The translations under genes were made by a program, and so were the position numbers. Shown in pieces: positions 1 to 3,766 of a DNA stretch of 6,109 nucleotides. A model generated the notes under the pieces. The model was not told the DNA's origin. It saw nothing but the letters and a program-made list of their open reading frames with translations, and made no database searches. The first letter of the stretch is position 1, and each line of letters starts with the position of its first letter. Source of the DNA: Christensenella sp. UBA3700 (GTDB lineage: Bacteria > Bacillota > Clostridia > Christensenellales > UBA3700); NCBI GenBank assembly GCA_002372775.1, contig DFIJ01000173.1, forward strand, positions 1-6,109, read 5' to 3'.

Positions 1-26
1 TTATCTCGTTGCACTCGATAATAAGG

Positions 27-50
27 AAAAATACGAACAATGCTGTTCGT
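27..50 (-). terminator. Intrinsic terminator of the DUF3990 operon
   Basis: Read on the minus strand, ACGAACA, a four-base loop GCAT and TGTTCGT form a perfect 7-bp hairpin, followed by A and then five T (positions 31-27). It lies 21 bases past the stop of the last operon gene, as expected for a Rho-independent terminator. The plus strand also has a T-rich stretch after the stem (51-60), so it may work in both directions. Confidence 0.75.
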
Positions 51-71
51 CTTTTATTTATTATGTAGTAG

Positions 72-275
72 TTATTTTTGATTTTTTATATACTCTTTAA
101 TTTCCCAGATTATTCTTTTTTCACCGAATGAATGTAAGACATCAAAATTATCCGCAATATAATCATACACATTATATTTAGTAAATAGGGCGTCCACTTC
201 AGGACCTGATAACTTTGCGTTAAATCTATATGTTTCTAAAACAAAAGCTGAAAACTCAATAATATCCTTACTCAT
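72..275 (-). CDS. DUF3791 family small protein
   Basis: This 67-residue protein matches the DUF3791 pattern as I know it: an N-terminal helix (IIEFSAFVLETY), then LSGPEVDALFTKYNVYDYI, then DVLHS with a glycine-containing turn and a closing helix. It has no signal peptide or membrane segment, so it is a cytosolic, mostly helical protein. It is the third and last gene of an operon. Its ATG overlaps the TGA of the preceding gene by four bases (ATGA), which points to translational coupling, and a GGAG at 283-286 is spaced seven bases from the start. The family has no established biochemical function known to me. Its regular association with DUF3990 proteins suggests a partner, adaptor or antidote role, which is inference. 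Confidence 0.85.
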   Translation of the reverse strand: MSKDIIEFSAFVLETYRFNAKLSGPEVDALFTKYNVYDYIADNFDVLHSFGEKRIIWEIKEYIKNQK

Positions 276-523
276 AGTGCCGCTCCATCTGGGATTTCTA
301 CTTGTCCATTATTCTCTTCTTCTTTTAACAATACTGCTAATTGTAATGGGCTTAAATGCCATAATTTTGTATTCTTATTAGCTAGCAAGCTATATAATTC
401 TGAATTATATAATGTATGAATCGCAGCCAAATAATCGTCGCCGCTTATTTGCATATATTGATTTAACAACTCTGGAACAAGACAAGATGCCATTAATGCT
501 TTAAACTCTTCTTTATTAATCAT
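272..523 (-). CDS. Small acidic partner protein of DUF3990/DUF3791 operon
   Basis: This 83-residue protein is predicted helical and soluble. Visible landmarks are LYNSELYSLL (about residues 39-48), TKLWHLSPLQLAVLLKEE (about 53-70) and a short acidic C-terminal tail ending near EIPDG. I recognise the LYxSxLY...TKLWHxSP...LLxEE pattern from memory as a recurrent neighbour of DUF3990/DUF3791 genes, but I cannot give a family name. The gene overlaps the end of the DUF3990 gene by eight bases and the start of the DUF3791 gene by four. An AAGAGG at 530-535, inside the DUF3990 coding sequence and six bases from the ATG, supports this start. If the operon is a toxin-antitoxin type system, this small protein is one of two candidate neutralisers. 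Nothing in the sequence proves that. Confidence 0.75.
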   Translation of the reverse strand: MINKEEFKALMASCLVPELLNQYMQISGDDYLAAIHTLYNSELYSLLANKNTKLWHLSPLQLAVLLKEEENNGQVEIPDGAAL

Positions 524-1010
524 TTTTAACCTCTTCTGCTTTTAAAAATTTTAGATGAGCAATCGCTTCTTTTGATTTAAAAGCATATTGATTGTATTTG
601 GACTTTACCAACATCTGATTGATTGCTTCGTTTTTGCTTATCAATCCTTGCTCGTATAATAAAATTACCCTATATACCTTGTCATCTGCAAATGGACCAT
701 AAACTATATCAGCATCCATTTCAGGCTCTCTATTCGTTCTGCATGCTGTAACAAAATCAATCCATTCTTCATTGGGTGCCTCATATTTAACAATGTTTAT
801 TTCCTCTAAATAATCATCATCTATCCAATAATGATTTATTATTGGAGCGCCAATATTCTTTTTCCTTGTAAAAACAATTTTAGCAAATTTTGCTGCCTGC
901 TGTTTATTAGTGGTTAAATAAAACGCAGCACCAAAATCGTTTGTTCTTCCCGGATTATTGATTATTCTTAGGCTTTCTACCTCAACATTGCTTCCATGGT
1001 ACAATATCAT
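516..1010 (-). CDS. DUF3990 protein, putative ADP-ribosyltransferase-fold effector
   Basis: This 164-residue cytosolic protein begins MILYHGSN, the hallmark start of DUF3990, followed by the second conserved block DFGAAFYLTTN (residues 25-35), with W83/F86, YGPF (104-107) and a C-terminal QYAFKSKEAIAHL block (141-153). The layout resembles the ADP-ribosyltransferase fold: His5 in YHGS would contact NAD, Tyr31 in FYLT would be the second signature residue, and Gln141 sits where ART proteins carry the catalytic Glu/Gln/Asp. This mapping is inferred, not shown. An AGAGGA at 1018-1023 is seven bases from the ATG and fixes the start. It is the first gene of the operon, and its end overlaps the next gene by eight bases. 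I see no signal peptide or membrane segment, and the length is typical of the family. Possible roles include a toxin, a defence effector or a modifier of a host protein; the substrate is unknown. Confidence 0.85.
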   Translation of the reverse strand: MILYHGSNVEVESLRIINNPGRTNDFGAAFYLTTNKQQAAKFAKIVFTRKKNIGAPIINHYWIDDDYLEEINIVKYEAPNEEWIDFVTACRTNREPEMDADIVYGPFADDKVYRVILLYEQGLISKNEAINQMLVKSKYNQYAFKSKEAIAHLKFLKAEEVKND

Positions 1011-1312
1011 TTCTTTTTCCTCTATAATTATTCTATTATGATTTTTGCCTATTTATATATTTAATTATTAAACATATAGAATAACATTAAAGAGAACTCC
1101 CCCTCTCATAGCATTCTATAACAAAAATAGTGCATCCTATTTTGAATAATAGTTGATTCCTCCAGAATATAATGATTGATCCATATAAGATTGCTATGGT
1201 TCATTCGTGTGAAATAATTTAATTAATAGTTTCGGATATAAAATACCAAGGCATTAATCTGATATGCACCTCCAATGTTTGTCCAACTTTTTGGCTTCAT
1301 AGCAATCTTCGT
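1011..1312. other. Intergenic region without a convincing gene
   Basis: These 302 bases separate the acetyltransferase stop from the DUF3990 start. They hold the DUF3990 ribosome binding site (1018-1023), an AT-rich stretch from about 1024 to 1090 that should contain the operon promoter although no good -35/-10 pair is distinguishable, a purine/pyrimidine-biased segment (GAGAGGGGGAG on the minus strand, about 1097-1108), and a 12-bp inverted repeat described separately. I see no strong terminator for the acetyltransferase and no RNA gene I can name. Confidence 0.6.
1187..1309. repeat. 12-bp perfect inverted repeat spanning 123 bp
   Basis: AAGATTGCTATG (1187-1198) is the exact reverse complement of CATAGCAATCTT (1298-1309). 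The 99 bases between contain an imperfect AT-rich palindrome centred on TTAATTAA (about 1211-1233). On the minus strand the right arm begins three bases after the acetyltransferase stop codon, so the pair could close a large branched 3' UTR hairpin. No target-site duplication flanks the arms and no T-run follows, so neither a miniature transposon nor an intrinsic terminator is clearly supported. Confidence 0.7.
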
Positions 1313-1948
1313 CTATTTTTTTATTAAATCTTTTTCTATGAATTCTTTGACTTTCTCTAAGTCACTATTTGTTAGTATTGGGATTAGCGAATTGACCTCT
1401 TCTATGCTCTTATTCCACCATTGCCACTTTTCCATAAGAGCTGTTAGTTCATTGTCAAATCTCTTTTTTATCTCTTTAGCAGGATTGCCAACAACAATAG
1501 AATATGGCGCCACATTAGAACCGACTACACTATTTGCTCCAATTATTACACCATCCCCAATATGAACACCTGGAAGAATAACTGCATTTTGCCCGATCCA
1601 AACATCATTGCCAATTATTGTATCTCCCTTATATGGCATATCTTCTTTATTTGGAGCCTTAGCATCCCAACCCTCTAGCGTATAGAATGGAAATGTTGAT
1701 ACGGAATTCATTTGGTGGTTAGCACCATTCATAATAAATTCAACACCCGCAGCTATTTGGCAAAACTTGCCAATAACTAGTTTGTCTCCTATCCAAGGAT
1801 AAAAATGTGTTACATGACTTTCAAAATCTGAATCAGCAATATATGAAAAATCTCCAACAATAATATTTGGGTTCTTAATCGTTGGCTTTATATAAATTTC
1901 TTTATCGTATCCGTGTATTGGATGAATTGTATTTGGGTTTGGTTTCAT
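1313..1948 (-). CDS. Vat/CatB-type hexapeptide acetyltransferase
   Basis: This 211-residue protein belongs to the xenobiotic acyltransferase group (left-handed parallel beta-helix, acetyl-CoA dependent O-acetylation of drugs such as streptogramin A or chloramphenicol). It starts with PNPNTIHPIHG, similar to the Vat N-terminus. An early coil (VGDFSYI, 31-37) and the loop IMNGANHQM (72-80) follow, with the presumed catalytic His78, then STFPF (84-88), IIGNDVWIG (111-119), repeated hexapeptide turns to about 143, and APYSIVVGNPAKEIKKRF (147-164). A helical C-terminus carries the WQWWN motif (175-179). Length is normal (about 205-220). NGANH is the Vat form of the active-site loop, whereas CatB proteins usually have a longer NQGH-type loop. 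Sugar or other small-molecule O-acetylation remains possible, and resistance is not proven. The ATG is the only usable start because a TGA lies six codons upstream in frame. Confidence 0.88.
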   Translation of the reverse strand: MKPNPNTIHPIHGYDKEIYIKPTIKNPNIIVGDFSYIADSDFESHVTHFYPWIGDKLVIGKFCQIAAGVEFIMNGANHQMNSVSTFPFYTLEGWDAKAPNKEDMPYKGDTIIGNDVWIGQNAVILPGVHIGDGVIIGANSVVGSNVAPYSIVVGNPAKEIKKRFDNELTALMEKWQWWNKSIEEVNSLIPILTNSDLEKVKEFIEKDLIKK

Positions 1949-1962
1949 ATCAAAACTATTAT
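1933..1962 (+). promoter_or_regulatory. Possible divergent plus-strand promoter
   Basis: TTGGGT (1933-1938), 18 bases and TATTAT (1957-1962, five of six matches to TATAAT) could fire rightwards from about 1969. It overlaps the start of the acetyltransferase gene and its -10. It would supply a transcript for the otherwise unexplained plus-strand terminator at 2039-2061. The -35 match is weak. Confidence 0.25.
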
Positions 1963-1986
1963 ATCAAATCCTCTAGTTGTCTTCAA
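1958..1986 (-). promoter_or_regulatory. Extended -10 SigA promoter of the acetyltransferase
   Basis: On the minus strand, TTGAAG (1986-1981) and a perfect TATAAT (1963-1958) are separated by exactly 17 bases, with TGA immediately before TATAAT, forming an extended -10. Only nine bases separate TATAAT from the ATG. Transcription should therefore start at about 1951-1950, leaving a two- to three-base leader. The only AGAGGA (around 1969-1974) lies inside the promoter spacer and would not be in the transcript. Confidence 0.75.
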
Positions 1987-1992
1987 TTTGAT
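1963..1992. promoter_or_regulatory. Inverted repeat over promoter, possible operator
   Basis: ATCAAAT (1963-1969) and ATTTGAT (1986-1992) are perfect 7-base complements with centres 23 bp apart, about two helical turns. One arm overlaps the extended -10 and the other touches the -35 of the acetyltransferase promoter. The geometry fits a dimeric repressor site, but no regulator gene is present in the window and AT-rich palindromes can occur by chance. Confidence 0.35.
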
Positions 1993-1993
1993 G

Positions 1994-2009
1994 ACACCTC
2001 GCGGGGTGT
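1994..2009 (+). other. GC-rich stable hairpin
   Basis: ACACCT pairs with GGGTGT (one G-T wobble) around a CGCG loop. It is the most GC-rich short segment in the window and abuts the 26-bp repeat. There is no T-run after it, so it is not itself a terminator. Confidence 0.5.
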
Positions 2010-2034
2010 TCGGGAAGTGCAACTCATGGTTCAC
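2009..2034 (+). repeat. Flanking direct repeat, copy 1
   Basis: TTCGGGAAGT, two variable bases (GC here), then AACTCATGGTTCAC. It is 24/26 identical to the copy at 3540-3565 and in the same orientation. It lies five bases ahead of a plus-strand terminator, just as the other copy sits ahead of one. The two copies bracket the ATPase gene. Confidence 0.85.
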
Positions 2035-2038
2035 TAAG

Positions 2039-2061
2039 AAGGAGTTGAACACTCCTTTTTT
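2039..2061 (+). terminator. Intrinsic terminator, plus strand
   Basis: AAGGAGT, loop TGAAC and ACTCCTT form a 7-bp stem whose 3' arm merges into a run of six T (2056-2061). No coding sequence reads into it from the left on this strand, so it ends either a short RNA or the remnant of a lost gene. It also insulates the ATPase promoter from upstream transcription. Confidence 0.75.
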
Positions 2062-2086
2062 ATTTCATTACCCAATTTATATAGAA

Positions 2087-2168
2087 TTATAGGAAAAGTG
2101 TATTTTTTAGCCCTTTGTTTTATAGGAAAAGTGTATTTCTTTGTTGAATTATTTATAGGAAAAGTGTA
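2087..2168 (+). repeat. Three 16-bp direct repeats with 33-bp period
   Basis: TTATAGGAAAAGTGTA occurs identically at 2087-2102, 2120-2135 and 2153-2168. Start-to-start spacing is exactly 33 bp both times, about three helical turns, so all copies face the same side of the helix. Copies 1 and 2 share a few further T residues after the core; otherwise the 17-bp gaps differ. The third copy fills the spacer of the predicted ATPase promoter and ends in its -10. This geometry suggests cooperative protein binding, possibly autoregulation of the ATPase. Repeats are too short and spacers too uniform for CRISPR. Confidence 0.9.
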
Positions 2169-2172
2169 AAAT
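2144..2172 (+). promoter_or_regulatory. SigA-like promoter of the ATPase gene
   Basis: TTGAAT (2144-2149) and TAAAAT (2167-2172) are separated by exactly 17 bases, with four and five of six consensus matches. The start would be near 2179, giving a leader of about 19 bases that carries the GAGGAAAAGGAG ribosome binding region. The third 16-bp repeat lies between the two boxes, so protein bound there would compete with RNA polymerase. Confidence 0.55.
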
Positions 2173-2197
2173 ATAGTCGAGGAAAAGGAGAAATACT

Positions 2198-3535
2198 ATG
2201 CTTAAAAGAAAAATATCGAACACAATCATCGAGTATCTAAACTCAAATTCAAACAAAATCATGATTATTGATGGAGCACGACAAATAGGCAAATCGTATA
2301 TCATACGATATATCGCCACTGAAGTGTTAAATAATGTATACACTAATTACATTGAATTAAATTTTGTAGAAGACTCACTTAAAGATAAATTGTTTGCAAA
2401 TATTAACAACATAGACGATTTCTATTTTCAATTAAGCATGGTTGCAGGAGACAGAATGGGCAAGAAGGAGAATACTCTTGTATTTATTGATGAAATTCAA
2501 GAATATCCACAATACTTAACTCTTTTAAAGTTTCTTAAACAAGATAATCGTTTTACATATATATGCAGCGGATCGCTACTAGGAGTTACTCTATCTAAAA
2601 CAACATCCATACCTATTGGTAGTATTCAAATAGTTCACATGTATCCTCTTGATTTTGAAGAATTCTTAATCGCAAATAATTTCGGCGAAACCGCAATCGA
2701 AAGAATTAAAGCAGATTTTATCAACTTAGAAAGCCAAAGCGAAACAGTTCACAATAAATTAATGGATTTATTTAAAAAGTACCTTTTGATCGGCGGGCTT
2801 CCAGACGCTGTTAATAGTTATTTAGAAAGCAAAAACATCGTAGAAGTACGAAAAATACAAGCAGATATTTATGATTTATACGGAAATGATGCAAGCAAGT
2901 ATGACAAGGAAAATAAACTAAAGATTAAAAGGATTTACGATTTAATTCCTTCAAGCCTATGCAATAAAAAGAAAAGATTGCATGTCCAAGATATAGAAAA
3001 CGTGAAAGGCAAACGTTATTCAAACTACGAAGACGAATTTGATTATCTAATTAATTCAGGCATTGCTATAGAAGTTAAAGCAATTTCAACACCTACATTC
3101 CCATTAATTGAATCAAGCGGAAAGAACCTTTTAAAGTTATATTTAAATGATGTAGGATTATTATCTAATATCTTATATAGGCATAATATTAGTGCAATAA
3201 TGAATACGGAAAGTAGCGTTAATCTTGGAACTGTTTATGAATCTGTTATAGCCAGTGAGTTAAAGGCACATGGCTTTAATTTGTTCTATTATGATAATAA
3301 AGCAAATGGAGAGGTTGATTATTTAATTGATGATTACAACAATCTTTCTACAATCCCTCTTGAAATTAAATCAGGCAAAGACTACACTATCCATAGCGCG
3401 ATCAACAAATTTGTTTCGAACAAAGACTATAAAGTTAATAAAGGGTATGTATTATCTAACGAACGAGTTGTATATCAAAAAAACAGCATTATATATTTGC
3501 CAATTTATTATATTATGTTTTTCCAAAACAACTAG
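2198..3535 (+). CDS. AAA_14/DUF4143 family ATPase
   Basis: This 445-residue protein has the standard two-part architecture and length of the family. The N-terminal AAA+ domain has a Walker A GARQIGKS (26-33, Lys32), a Walker B TLVFIDEIQ (93-101, Asp98/Glu99), a sensor-like SGS (124-126), the MYPLDFEEFL block (148-157) and KYLLIGGLPDAV (194-205). The C-terminal DUF4143 region resembles a PD-(D/E)XK nuclease core: Glu348 in YESVIASEL, GEVDYLI (371-377, Asp374) and PLEIKSGK (387-394, Glu389, Lys391). I see no membrane segment. The start is fixed by GGAG at 2187-2190, seven bases from the ATG. The family is widespread and frequently mobile in gut bacteria. Its cellular role is not established, and DNA binding or cleavage is inferred from the fold. 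The gene stands alone with its own promoter, terminator and flanking repeats. Confidence 0.92.
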   Translation: MLKRKISNTIIEYLNSNSNKIMIIDGARQIGKSYIIRYIATEVLNNVYTNYIELNFVEDSLKDKLFANINNIDDFYFQLSMVAGDRMGKKENTLVFIDEIQEYPQYLTLLKFLKQDNRFTYICSGSLLGVTLSKTTSIPIGSIQIVHMYPLDFEEFLIANNFGETAIERIKADFINLESQSETVHNKLMDLFKKYLLIGGLPDAVNSYLESKNIVEVRKIQADIYDLYGNDASKYDKENKLKIKRIYDLIPSSLCNKKKRLHVQDIENVKGKRYSNYEDEFDYLINSGIAIEVKAISTPTFPLIESSGKNLLKLYLNDVGLLSNILYRHNISAIMNTESSVNLGTVYESVIASELKAHGFNLFYYDNKANGEVDYLIDDYNNLSTIPLEIKSGKDYTIHSAINKFVSNKDYKVNKGYVLSNERVVYQKNSIIYLPIYYIMFFQNN

Positions 3536-3539
3536 GTAG

Positions 3540-3565
3540 TTCGGGAAGTATAACTCATGGTTCAC
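3540..3565 (+). repeat. Flanking direct repeat, copy 2
   Basis: Same 26-base element as at 2009-2034, with AT instead of GC at the two variable positions. It begins five bases after the ATPase stop codon and lies in the 3' UTR, 13 bases before a terminator stem. Start-to-start distance from copy 1 is 1,531 bp. Confidence 0.85.
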
Positions 3566-3578
3566 CAAAATAAGAAAT

Positions 3579-3614
3579 AGCAGCTCCTATATATAAACCA
3601 TAGGAGCTGCTTTT
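3579..3614 (+). terminator. Strong intrinsic terminator of the ATPase gene
   Basis: AGCAGCTCCTAT (3579-3590) and ATAGGAGCTGCT (3600-3611) form a perfect 12-bp stem around a nine-base loop. The stem's last T starts a run TTTT (3611-3614), with further T-rich sequence to about 3623. It lies between two convergent genes. The minus-strand side is followed by a weaker TATTTT, so it may also stop transcripts of the surface-protein gene. Confidence 0.85.
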
Positions 3615-3674
3615 GTTCTTTTATTAAGATACTTTAAGTAATATTATCAATGATTAACTTATTGTTTTTCCAAA

Positions 3675-3766
3675 ATTGGAGCATCAATAAGAGTTATTCT
3701 ATCTACTTTTGTCTTTTCTTAAAATATCTTTATTTTCCGTCTTTGGAAGCATTGGAGTATCAATAA
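3675..3766. repeat. 16-bp direct repeat at the end of the surface-protein gene
   Basis: ATTGGAGCATCAATAA (3675-3690) and ATTGGAGTATCAATAA (3751-3766) differ at one base and start 76 bp apart. The right copy codes for part of the C-terminal tail. The left copy lies just past the stop codon and, in the +1 frame, would code for a near-identical peptide (see findings). Confidence 0.75.

Larger units (their letters stand above)
1969..2061 (+). ncRNA. Candidate short structured transcript
   Basis: About 93 bases between a possible plus-strand start and an intrinsic terminator carry no open frame of note but are visibly more GC-rich and structured than the surroundings. ACACCT/GGGTGT with a CGCG loop (1994-2009) is followed by the 26-bp repeat, in which GTG-C-AAC can fold onto GTTCAC around TCATG. 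CAACTC (2019-2024) can pair with GAGTTG (2042-2047), which would compete with the terminator stem. It may be a small RNA, a leader, or only the decayed 3' end of a lost gene. I do not recognise a known RNA family. Confidence 0.25.

Noticed and set aside
1223..1300. 25-codon minus-strand open frame within the inverted repeat
   Set aside because: No good ribosome binding site, no recognisable motif, and short enough to be chance.
1187..1309. Miniature transposable element
   Set aside because: Inverted ends are present, but there is no target-site duplication and no second copy in the window.
1421..1436. Fourth copy of the 16-bp ATPase-promoter repeat on the minus strand
   Set aside because: TATGGAAAAGTGGCAA is only partly similar and encodes conserved MEKWQ of the acetyltransferase, so it is coincidental.
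1275..1565. Plus-strand open frame of 96 codons
   Set aside because: It lies antisense to the acetyltransferase, whose family motifs are unambiguous, and has no ribosome binding site.
2009..2034. tRNA-Pro fragment or integrase attachment site
   Set aside because: CGGGAAGT resembles the 5' end of tRNA-Pro as I remember it, but the match is only eight bases, the rest does not fold as a tRNA, and no integrase is present.
2087..2168. CRISPR-like array
   Set aside because: Only three 16-bp repeats with 17-bp gaps, located in a promoter and with no cas genes; too short for CRISPR.
2149..2343. Minus-strand open frame of 64 codons over the ATPase start
   Set aside because: It is antisense to a clear promoter and coding start, and its hydrophobic composition is a by-product of the AT-rich opposite strand.
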